Assembly (NCBI GenBank): GCA_002794775.1
Contig: NBAY01000032.1
Span: 186,001 to 250,000, forward strand
DNA: 64,000 nt
Direction: 5' to 3'
From: Porodaedalea pini
Taxonomy: Eukaryota; Basidiomycota; Agaricomycetes; Hymenochaetales; Hymenochaetaceae
Part shown: piece after piece, positions 48,241 to 57,796 of the stretch
Layout of the letters: the number at the start of each line of letters is the position of its first letter
How positions within the stretch are numbered: the first letter of the stretch is position 1
Program-made: the position numbers and the translations under genes
Notes under the pieces: model-generated
What the model was told of the DNA's origin: nothing
Database searches by the model: none
The model's input: the letters and a program-made list of their open reading frames with translations, nothing else

Positions 48241-48388
48241 TTTGATTTTTATTCTACTAACAAGCCTGTATATAATATGAATGTACGCACCCACGCGCGT
48301 GGGTGAATACATCACGTGCACTTTATGTAAGAATTCTCGTTAAGAATTACCTTTCAATAAGAATAGACTGACTTGTCCACCGAGGTCT

Positions 48389-48411
48389 ATTCTTAATGAG
48401 AGGTTCGACTG
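48389..48411 (-). repeat. Right terminal inverted repeat of the pogo-like element
   Basis: Exact inverse of the left 23-bp end; followed directly by TA. Confidence 0.93.
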
Positions 48412-48615
48412 TAGTTGTCAATTTGGCTTTCTATGTAACCTTGCTGGTCTGTGCGTGGGAATGGCTTGATGTGACAGACGCGTTTCAACTTTCACTCGAA
48501 TCACCTTGCTTCACCTTGCCGATGTTCTTACAGCACTTCATCTCCATCTACTCGTCCAGACATATTAGCATGGATTTGTTGGTCTTCAGAGGCAAAGTCA
48601 GCAAGGCAATTGGCT

Positions 48616-49063
48616 GCACCCGTTCCCGAGACACAGAAGCAACACAAAACAAGAGTCTCTTAATATCTTAATTGTCAATGCACAACTTATCCGGAATGTC
48701 TCACTTCTGCCGATGGCTGCCATTGGCTAGTCAATCACTTCCGGACAGTCTCAATAAAAAGTTTGCATCCGACAGTCTCAGAGTGATTGAGTGATGACCA
48801 CCTGGGACAGAATTGTGTTTATTATATACAATATAAAACAATAAAGTACACTACTGTTTCTGTCCCAGGTCATCATCACTCAATCACTCTGAGACTGTCA
48901 GATGCAAACTTTTTATTGAGACTGTCTGGAAGTGATTGACTAGCCAATGGCAGCTGTCAGCAGAAGTGAGACATTCCGGATCAACAATCTAACTTGTGCA
49001 TTGACAATTAAGATATTAAGATACTTTTGTTTTGTGTTGCTTCTGTGTCTCAGGAACGGGTGC
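48616..49063. mobile_element. Foldback hairpin repeat, copy 1
   Basis: The left arm (about 48616-48813) and right arm (about 48865-49063) are inverted copies about 200 bp long with a central loop of about 50 bp. Arms share cacccgttcc, gaagcaacacaaaaca, tcttaattgtcaatgcaca and caataaaaagtttgcatc. Sequence outside the left arm (48587-48615) is also shared with copy 2. No open frame of interest is present. It lies 200 bp downstream of the pogo-like element but has different ends, so it belongs to another family. Confidence 0.85.
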
Positions 49064-49740
49064 CATCACGAAAAAGTTGTGTCGCCTGTATAGCCTTGTA
49101 TACCTTGTAAGGTAATATAAGTCTGTTAGTCAGCTTGTCATGTGCCAAAATGTCTTTGAGTCGGATACAAGCTCGTTACAAGAGTTTTTGTGCAATACAA
49201 GGCATATACAAGACAGATAGATAATTACAAAAAAAATACTATACTTTTATCATTTTGTATTATCATTATATGCCCTCCAAAAGTCTGATGTCTGAGCTGT
49301 AATGTATTTATTCTACTGATTATGCCTGACAATGAAGCCGAAAAGCTCTTCACAGGTTTATATGTTCAGTGTCAGTATGTCAGTCTGCATGTCAGATACT
49401 TATTAGGATAGAAGGTAAATACAGCTTAGATAGATGCTTACAGGAAATGAACATTTATTTTTCTCATATTATATGTCACTTGTATGTCCTTCAGAAGTCT
49501 AATGTCTCAACTGTGATGTATTCATCATAGTACTAGTGTTATTGTCTGATAGTCCACTTATATTTCAGATATTTCTAGGAAGTTCGGTTCGGTTCGGTTC
49601 AAGTCCGAAGTGGTTCAATAGTAACAGCCTATTCACAACCACCGAGTCCAAACTGAGGCTCGAGACCAGCACTCGTGAAGCTGGGCATTGACATGGACAC
49701 CTGTCCCTAACCGTTAATCCTGTTTCCGTTCCCAATTCCG
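49064..49740. other. AT-rich spacer with a small CGGTT microsatellite
   Basis: No gene is visible. A short tandem run of GTTCG/CGGTT units lies at 49582-49600. Several scattered ATACAAG motifs (49080-49220) suggest further decayed repeat DNA. Confidence 0.5.
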
Positions 49741-50099
49741 CCTATGCCGCGGATTGCGGTCCTGTCCTCAAGACTGCCCACGGAGAGCACCTGCGCGTAT
49801 CACGCAACCGGGTCTGAATCGGTGGCCCTTCGCCGCACCCAGGCTGGAGCCCATGGCATTGCCTTGGGCACCATCAGCCGACACACCTGCAAGCCGCACG
49901 GCCACAGGCATGTCTAGCGGTGTTGCGACGGCCTCAAACCCGACACTAGAGCCCGAGCCGGACGAGTCCGTGCTCTGTGCGGTACTCCACACACCATTGG
50001 CGCTGTTGTTGTAGCTATAACTATAATTGTAGCTGCACAACGCCGCACTCGGTGTCTGGAACGTTGATTCACCAAGTCAGAGCGGCCAGTACGAAAGGC

Positions 50100-51516
50100 G
50101 TGGTGTCGGCTCTTCGAGTGGGACAGGCGTCAGATCGGAAGACAATGGCGTTTGTGATGTGAAAGCAGAAGAAAGCAATGTTTGCTGTGCACTGAGCGCC
50201 GCGTGCTGATGCGCTGCAATGACCGCGAGAGGTGGACCTGCAAACGAGAACGGCAACGATCCTGGGAATCGATAGCGGGGCAGCACCCTCCGCATTGCCG
50301 CATCATCTGGTAGCGTCGCAGCACATCCAAGTGCTCTACTTGCCATCCCTGCCTCATGGCCAAACTCCGGGCTTGCGCCTGCGTCTGACAAGGGTGGACT
50401 CGGGAAGTGTGTCGCGTTGCGCATTGCAGAAACCGAGACGATTCAAATGCGACTGTACCCTCGCTTTTCGTGCATTGCATACTGCGCGAGTTCTCTTCCT
50501 GCGGCGGTGTAGAGCCCTTGCCAACCCAGAGACGCCACCCAAGTGCATCGCCGAGTGCGCGTTCGCAGCGTCCAACGATTTGAATAGCATCGATCCTGTA
50601 AGAATGTTGATGTTAGAATGAGCGCGGCGAGGAAGGTGCGCCGCGGGAAAAGAAGCGGTGATGGCAGAGGTGGCAGCGGCGTGAGCGGCTTTGCCGGAAT
50701 CTTACGATGCTTGTCGTTAGACTGCCTTTGAGTCTGCATCTGCTGAGTTAATAGAAGCGAAGCGTCCATTTGGAGGACCGTCGGTACACACGATGCGTCG
50801 AACGGGTCCATTGACATCAGTTCCGTCGGAAGGCTGCAGAGGTTGGACGTGTCCAAAGAGGTATTCACCTTCGACGAGGCAGATGCCTTGTCCTCCTTCA
50901 CGATCCTCTTATCTAACTCCGGCTTGCTTCTCACTCTCGTACCGAGCCTCTCTTTCTCCACGAGCTCCAGCACCTTCCCTCTCACCGCCTCGATGTAGCA
51001 GAGCGCCGAATGCAGGATGCTGCATGTTGTGCGTGAACGGCGGAGGACCTCCTGTACGAATGTTTTGATCCGAACGAGATCCTTCTCGGACTATGGTTGC
51101 GACGTTGCTGCCGAAATTCTCGGCGAGAAAGGCGGATGGGAAAACGGTTGACGTCGATGAAGCGTATAGTGGGTCGGAAGGGGCAGGAGGAAGAGGGAGG
51201 AAAGTGTACTGGATGAACAGGGCGAGGGAAGTTCAACCAATTGACGTTTTAGTGATTGTCGTTGAGAAGGGCGGGATGGCGGCTGTTTCGTCACCACCGT
51301 GATATTTGTTTGAGTTGAAAAGACGAGCGGGATGTTCTTGGGGAGCCAAATGTAGGCCAGGCTTTTCACAGCTTGATCTAGAATTGAGCGCGTCAATTAG
51401 AGAAGCAGAGCAATTTATCTGTCGACTTTGCGTGCACACCTTGGAAAGTTGCCGACAATGGGAATGCTTGACTCGCCGACCAGGAAAGCCAAGTAGTTTG
51501 CTTTTGCCGGGTGCAT
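50100..51516 (-). pseudogene. Broken PCL-type (PHO85) cyclin gene
   Basis: The minus strand starts MHPAKANYLAFLVGESS at 51516. Further in it reads LVRIKTFVQEVLRRSRTTCS and LHSALCYIEAVRGKVLELV (about 51000-51080), then FPRRTFLAALILTSTFLQDR (about 50600-50660) and, in another frame, IVGRCERALGDALGWRLWVGK (about 50510-50575). These are the cyclin-box segments of basidiomycete PCL cyclins that partner a PHO85-type kinase. The frames do not join: a TAG (51091-51093) precedes the second block. Between the third and fourth blocks about a dozen conserved residues (normally after CYSNR) are absent and the frame shifts. I could not find introns that repair this, so I call it a pseudogene. Confidence 0.6.
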
Positions 51517-51659
51517 CTTCGGAACTTGGGATTGTTTCAACGGTTGAGGCACCGAGTGCTGCAGCGCCGAAGAGAGTAGGTGCAGGTATTGGGAGAAGGT
51601 GGAAACAGCGGGAGAGATACTAGATAGTGTACATGGATGCAGCCGGAGTAATATATAAG

Positions 51660-53579
51660 TGGATTCTTGAGAATTGGGATGCTGATGGTGAGTGGACAAG
51701 GACACGCATCAGACGAAATTCACCATTCGGCGGACTTAGCGGACTTAGAAATTGCGGACTTGATTGCTTTCTCCCACCACCATCGCCTGCTCTCCCTCGG
51801 TCACAAATCCGTCAAGCACTTAAAAACTAAAGCCACATGTTCTTTGCAATGTAGTGAACATGTAAGTCAAGACGTGGCTGGAAACGGAGCTCAGGCAAGC
51901 TCGTGCCACTCAAATTGGTGAGTAACCCCTATATACAGACAGTTCATATAACTGGCCTCCAGTCCACAAGTACTGGGACGACCTCGCGAAGCAGCATGAG
52001 AGATGTATCATTGGTACGTCTATCAGCCCACACTCACCGCCAAGGAGACGAAGGGCAAGACAGAGTCGACAGCGGGTGGGAAGGTGAGGAAGAAGGAGCG
52101 TCGTGACCGTACCAAGTCGAGCAGCTGTGTGCACGGTTCTGGCGCGCGTGCCCGCAACAGTTCTTTGTGATCCACCATCAGCCCCACGAGCGTCTCCCCG
52201 TCTTCGTCGACCGTCAATTCAGAGGACTTCAGCGAGCTCGACACGCTCTCCGCCGACGGGTCTCTCTATGGTCCGTTTGGCTATGCGAATGGTGGGCGCG
52301 GTAGCGTGCATGAAGCCGAGATGGCGGATCTCGCGGACTTCTTCATGAGCGAATTGGAGGATCACAGGGCTAGAGTCAAGGTCAGATACTCGCTCACACT
52401 GGCCCTCTCGATGCCCTTGTTCTCTTATGCATCTGGTTCTAGATCAGGAGCAAGCCTTGCGATCGACACGCGCAGCGCTCTTGCGAGCTTCTCTCTCGAA
52501 TCCAACCCGCTCAACACGTCTTCCTATTCTCACTCGTACCACGGTGGATACGGGCATGGACACAGACACTCGCTTTCCATGCAGATCCCGACTCAGACCG
52601 CCCAGAGCTTAGTTCCCGGACTGCTTAGCTTTGTCCTCCCGCAGAACCGCCGCTCGACGAGTGCACCAGGTGCACCGACGCCACCGACGATGCCAGCTAC
52701 CCCCTCCGCCTCCTACAATGAAGATCCCGAGGCTGCTCGAGACGGCGCCTGGTTCGAACAGTGGCTCGGCGGTTGGCTCGCCTGCGACGCACGAGGGCAA
52801 TGAAGACGAGCAGCGGTTGCAGATGAATGGCCACAGCCAGGAAAGAGAGGGGGAATTTGGTGGAATGAGCGGTTTCCGGTTCCCGAACTCGCATCTGCAG
52901 TCCATGAGCTACGGTATGCCAGGGCAGGTTCCCGATTTCTCGACTGCTGGCAGCGAGACGCAGGTGTGTTTTTCTGCCCTTCGTCGTAGCATGCTATTCC
53001 ATGTTTCAGGTATACGAGGAGCAGGTGCCTGTCGCCGCTAAGCCTCGCCCTCGCACGCTCACGCAGCTCAGCATTCCTAGCGAGCCTTCAACCTCTTCAG
53101 GTGACCCGCTTTCCGCACCAACACCTCCTTCCTCCTCGTCCTCGCGTCTCTTCCTCCCTGGTCAATTCTCTTCGCCAACTGGCCAATCGCCAGGTGGACA
53201 GCTTCAAGTGTCCGCTCAGCGCGCAGTGCTGCACGGGCTGCCTGAGTCACCAGAATGGCAGTTGCTGGCGAGTGGGACGACTACGGCTTGCCAGCGTGGG
53301 CAATGCAGACGCTGTGCACCGCCGACGAATCTGCCACACATCCCACATGGTTAGAACCAGGAGACGCAGAGTCAGAATGTATTCGGCGAAATCAACATCG
53401 GAATGGACATGGGGCTGCCGCCGTGGATGGGCTTCGGCTCAATGGGGTCGGTGAGTCCCATGGGTGCGATGGGCACGATGGGTGGTGGCATGGACGGGAT
53501 GGGGCCAGACGGTGAGCGTATGGACACGTACGCGATGCGCTTCCAGTTCGAGGACCTGCTCGACTCGTCGCAGTTATAA
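51660..53579 (+). pseudogene. Disrupted HMG-box-like transcription factor gene
   Basis: Around 51855-52050 the plus strand reads VKTWLETELRQARATQI, then VHKYWDDLAKQHERC and, one frame away, YHWYVYQPTLTAKETKGK. Together these resemble the second and third helices of an HMG box of the fungal type followed by its basic tail (KVRKKERRDRTKSSS). One or two missing bases separate the last two blocks. A TGA interrupts the same frame near 52168, after which SSSTVNSEDFSELDTLSADG and MADLADFFMSELEDHRARVK continue. The 3' end is a Met/Gly-rich stretch closing with YAMRFQFEDLLDSSQL and a TAA at 53577-53579. The identification is by pattern only and the first helix is not clear. Splicing might rescue part of it. 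Confidence 0.4.
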
Positions 53580-54080
53580 CCTGCACCTTGCCTCACCTGC
53601 AGCCATCGTCAAATGTCATTTCTTTATTCTTCTTTTGCTTTTATCTATGATTTTGACGTGGCTACGATTTTGAACAATTCAATTGTACAATAAATGATGC
53701 AACAGAAATACATTATTGTTATATTATTTAAATGGTGTGATAATGAACCAGTAGACTTTCAGTCTCATATAACGACTTGCAGGCCTTATATAAGAACTCT
53801 ACCAGACACGACAAGAACCACAAGTAAGATTATCCCATGTCATTTTGAAGCTGTGCCGTATTCTCTTCTACATTTCTTCAGGGCCGGCCATTCTTGTAAG
53901 TGATGATCAGTATGACCTAACTTGGCAATATTAGTATGCATTAGACTTGCGGCGATCTTGCGGCAACTTGTACATTTCTGATCATTTTGAAGCTGCGCTA
54001 GATTCTCTTGTACATAATATACAAAATTTACAAAATTTACTATCTTCTACGGCTATGTAAGCCCATGCAAGATTTTAGAC
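53580..54080. other. AT-rich spacer
   Basis: No gene is recognised. The 3' part runs into the left end of the second foldback copy. Confidence 0.5.
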
Positions 54081-54093
54081 ATTTTCGTGATGG

Positions 54094-54214
54094 CAGCCAA
54101 TCGCCTTGCTGACTTTGCCTCCGAAGGATTCGTTCAACATACGTCCGCCACATGTCTCGGAGAGTTGAAGACCAACGAATCCTTCGGAGGCAAAGTCAGC
54201 AAGGCGATTGGCTG
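54094..54214. repeat. Perfect 41-bp inverted repeat
   Basis: Arms 54094-54134 and 54174-54214 are exact inverse copies, with a 39-nt loop. The outer sequence is cagccaatcgccttgctgac. It forms the left part of foldback copy 2. Confidence 0.9.
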
Positions 54215-54422
54215 CACCCGTTCCCGAGACACGGAAGCAACACAAAACAAAAGTCTCTTAATATTTTAATTGTCAATGCACAAGTTAGACTGTTGATCCG
54301 GAATGTCTCACTTCTGCCGACGGCTGCCATTGGCTAGTCGATCACTTCCGGACAGTCTCAATAAAAAGTTCGCATCCGACGGTCTCAGACATATCGGATG
54401 TGTACTTTATTGTTTAATATTG

Positions 54423-54430
54423 TATATAAG
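54423..54430 (+). promoter_or_regulatory. TATA box of the Ran1-like kinase, inside the foldback repeat
   Basis: TATATAAG lies 103 bp upstream of the kinase ATG within repeat-derived sequence. The same motif, less perfect, is present in the loop of copy 1. It is the only strong TATA box in front of the gene. Confidence 0.55.
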
Positions 54431-54532
54431 ATACATGATTCTGTCCCAGGTAAGCATCACTCAATCACTCATCTATCTTCGCTAACGTCGACATTCATCC
54501 TACTCAAATCACCCGACGTCAACACCATCACC

Positions 54533-56134
54533 ATGTTCGTCAACGAAGCTTTCAAGCGCGCGCCCTCGTCCAGCGTCCCCGACCTCGCTGGTTTTCTCAT
54601 CGATGACGGTCGCCTTCGTCTCCTTGACGTCATCGGTTGCGGCGCTTGGGGAATCGTCTACCGCGCCGTGACTGTCTCCAGCCCGCATACGTTCTACGCC
54701 GTCAAGTGCATTAGCCCACGCAGCATGACGAACAGCCAACGTGCCGCCATTGCGCAGGAGGTCAACCTCCACGAGATCTGCGCCGAAAGCTCTCCTCACG
54801 TACTCCAAGTCATCGACGTCATTGAGGAACCCGAGTCGGGCATACTCTTCATTATTACCGAGTTCTGCGAGGACGGCGACCTCCTTGAACAGATCCTCTC
54901 CAAAAAGTTCATCGGCAATGACGACCTTATCCGAGACACTTTCGTCCAAATCCTTGACGCTGTCGATGCGTGTCATAAACTTGGAATCTATCACCGCGAT
55001 TTAAAGCCAGAGAACATCATGTGCAAGGACGACAAGAACGTCGTCCTTGGCGACTTCGGCTTTGCGACGAAGCGGAGGGCTACTTCCGACTTCCGCATGG
55101 GCAGCGAGCCATTCATGAGTCCTGGTATGTGCTTCTAGCTCATCTTTCCCTATTCCTCTTCTCATTATAGTACAGAGGTCCGCGGCGGTCTTCAGGCCCA
55201 TCTGTTCTGTTTCTCCTCGCCTCAAGCCGACATTTGGGCACTTGGCGTTATCCTCATGAACCTCATCACCGCCTGCCTTCCCTGGGGAAGGGCGTCGACC
55301 CGCGATTCCAACTTCATGGCCTACCTCCTTCACGACCACGACCATCTCTACCACTCCTTCGGTATCTCGCGCGACGCAAACGAGATTCTCAAGAGCGTAT
55401 TTACGGTCGACCCGCGCAAGCGTACTTCAATCGCCGACCTGCGCGCGCGCGTTCTTGAAGTGAAGACATTCGGCCCAGGCCGACTCGTCAAGACCAACTT
55501 GGGGCGTTATATATCCGACGATTCCGATCTTGACACGGACTCCGACACTCTTTCTTCGTCGTCCGCGTCCGACTGCGAGTCCGGTCCCCTCCACGTCGTC
55601 AATGGTATCGTCACCAACGAGTCGGACGCCGCTGCCGCCCCAGTCACCGTCGACTTTACGCAGACCGATCGCGCTTCGCAGGAGCGCCGTCACTCTTCAT
55701 CATTCGCATCATCCGGAATCGGCTCTCTCGTCAACGACGGCGACGACATTGTGCCAGTCCTCGTACACACCGTACCCATCACCGAGGCTGATATCACGGA
55801 CGAAGTCCTCAACCACGACTCGGACTCGAATGACACCGACGCGGAATCAGAGGGCCCCATTACTCCTGAAACGCACGCGGTCGACGAAACCGCTGCCGCC
55901 GCGTTAGAGGACATCGACGACCTTGCAGAGCTCGACCTTAGCGATATGTCACCCTTTGCCAAGGCAGCTATTGGTTTGACTATGTACCTCGCGCCGGGCA
56001 AGGGCAAGACGAGCGCACTGGCAGAACAGATGAACGCACAGGGCGATAATGCTGATGGACAGTTATCGAGAAAGATCATGCTGCGGAACGCGGTACGCAG
56101 GATGGGCGTGTCGACGCGCCGCAAGGCGAATTAG
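54533..56134 (+). CDS. Ran1/SKS1/VHS1-like serine/threonine protein kinase
   Basis: Two exons (54533-55124, 55176-56134) give 516 aa. The kinase domain occupies about residues 25-315: glycine loop VIGCGAWGIVYRAV, ATP lysine in YAVKCIS, catalytic loop YHRDLKPENIMC, DFGFATK, then EPFMSPEVRGG and the lobe-C segment ADIWALGVILMNL. YHRDLKPEN with FMSPE is characteristic of the fungal Ran1/Pat1, SKS1 and VHS1 group, which act in nutrient signalling and meiotic entry. The C-terminal 200 residues are disordered, acidic and serine-rich, with a short hydrophobic patch near the end. Codons are strongly C-ended, suggesting good expression. Its promoter overlaps the foldback repeat. Confidence 0.9.
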
Positions 56135-57796
56135 ATTTGCTTCTGCCAGGTATGTACGCTTCGGTGATATGTTTGCTGTTACGGACGCTGACTTGGCATT
56201 CTCTTTTCACAGACCTGAAATTTAGAACCTAGAATTGGACTTTTGGACTCCTCACATATACCCTCACAATGGACGCTCAATGCGCTCACGGACATGAAAT
56301 CATGTATCTTTACCCGCCGCCTGACGACAGACTGTTTACCATTTCTCTCTCTCTCTTTCCCCTTTCCCCTCCCCCTTCTACATCCGAATTCATATCGGAC
56401 TCCATATCCTCCCCATCCCATCGTCAGGCTGGCTTTACCCTCCCTCTTCCGTGCATCATGTATCCGCTATATCCTGTATCGCAAACAAAATACCATCTTT
56501 GTATCGAATTGAAATTGAATCTGTTCATGTTATGAAACTAAAGCGTGAGGATTGATGCCTTCAAATTTCTTGAATTCGACCTTGGCTCAGCGGTTTGCGA
56601 TTAATATTGTGAGTCTCGGAAGTCGGAGTTCAGACTGCCGAATTCGCTGGGACGCGTTGACGCGTCTAATCCACGTGAAGCTGCTTCACCTTATAGAGAA
56701 TTAGCCTCCGCCTACTGATTCATCGCTATCCGCTGTTGACTCTACCTGAACGGTAGATTGAAAATCGAGTTACGTTTTGAGCGGGAAGAGGCTTACTTCT
56801 AAATTCGTCTTGTTCTCTTCCGGCGTTCTCGGCTACCTGCGTGTCTCGGGATCTTCCGTACTGAAAAACACACACCGTACTTACCCTCAAACCTTGAAGC
56901 TTGCTCGATTGCATTTCAACCTTCGCACGTCCGTTCTGTGCTGGAATAATCACTAAAGACTCGCTGGGCACGTCCTTCCCTCAAGCGTTCTAGTTCAGAG
57001 AGGGATCACCCGTTGCGATCACTCATTCGATGTCCTCAGACTCTGAGTCTTGATCGGTCACCACAAAAATACACTACTCATGCATTGGTCCTCGCATCCG
57101 TTCCTCGTACTTTTCTGCAGACATACTAGGATGCAAGGTTTTCTCTGAGCTAGATACTCCGCATGGCCCGTCACTGAGTCAATGACCCGGCTTTGATTCT
57201 TCATTCCTAGACCGGTTATTCCAGTCCAACTGAATGGTCTGACATTTGTGCACCATGCAATATCGACAGCTCGGAGACTTCTACACCGGACTGTATCGAA
57301 CAGATGGCTTCCAGGCGGCGCATCGACCGTCGGGACTCGGCTGTGCTTTGGCGGACAATTGGCAGGTTTGCTTTCCTTTGCGCAGTGTGCCGGATCGGGA
57401 AGTGAATCAATCTGATATATATTGGGCTTCTTTTCCTCAATCGAAGATCTATGCTCTGTCACACTGCTTCGCTTCTGTCAAGACATATCCGAAAAAGGCA
57501 GGATTGTGGCTTTCGCTGCCTCCGTCGCTGTCAACTCCGCCGTCGGAGTCGAAAGCGGATCGCCAAAGAAATACCAAGATATTTGACATAGAAGGTCTGT
57601 GACGATGCATAAGTTGCCACTGCAAAACGTGGGGTCAAACACCAACCTGAACCTCGCGCCGCCTTTCCCCTCCGCCCACCCTTCTTCCTTTCACACCGCC
57701 ATCATCGCGAACATTGTTCCCCGCCCCCGCGATTCTCACGACGCTGAAAACACTGTATACTCTCTTGCTTCTTAGTTCTGCTCGCCTTCTACGACA
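56135..57796. other. Intergenic region upstream of the RRM gene
   Basis: About 1.66 kb with no convincing gene. A 134-codon minus-strand frame (57462-57058) has no domain and no splice context. The C-rich stretch from 57650 to 57796 is the likely promoter and leader of the next gene. Confidence 0.45.

Larger units (their letters stand above)
46023..48411 (+). mobile_element. Intact pogo-like (Tc1/mariner superfamily) DNA transposon
   Basis: The 2389-bp element begins CAGTCGAACC at 46023 and ends with the exact inverse at 48411. The 23-bp ends (46023-46045 and 48389-48411) match perfectly and are flanked by TA on both sides (46021-46022, 48412-48413), the target duplication of Tc1/mariner elements. 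It encodes one transposase with an intact reading frame after removing one intron. Subterminal regions carry repeated TAAGAAT motifs on both sides. Confidence 0.93.
54081..54452. mobile_element. Foldback repeat family, copy 2 (rearranged)
   Basis: The stretch 54187-54386 is a near-identical direct copy of 48587-48780 (shared GGCAAAGTCAGCAAGGC, cacccgttcccgagacac, caataaaaagttcgcatc). The stretch 54404-54452 matches the inverse of the loop and inner arm of copy 1 (actttattgtttaatattgt, ctgtcccagg, atcactcaatcactc). The left edge ATTTTCGTGATGGC resembles the right edge of copy 1. A perfect 41-bp inverted repeat is nested at its left end. It abuts the 5' end of the kinase gene. Confidence 0.75.

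Noticed and set aside
49575..49640. tRNA-like GGTTCGGTTCGGTTCAAG stretch
   Set aside because: It is a short tandem repeat; no cloverleaf or acceptor stem can be drawn around it.
49754..50621. Plus-strand frames of 86-129 codons
   Set aside because: Antisense to the cyclin-like block, where conserved cyclin motifs show the coding strand.
57058..57462. 134-codon minus-strand frame
   Set aside because: No recognised domain and a competing plus-strand frame overlaps it. Not enough to call a gene.
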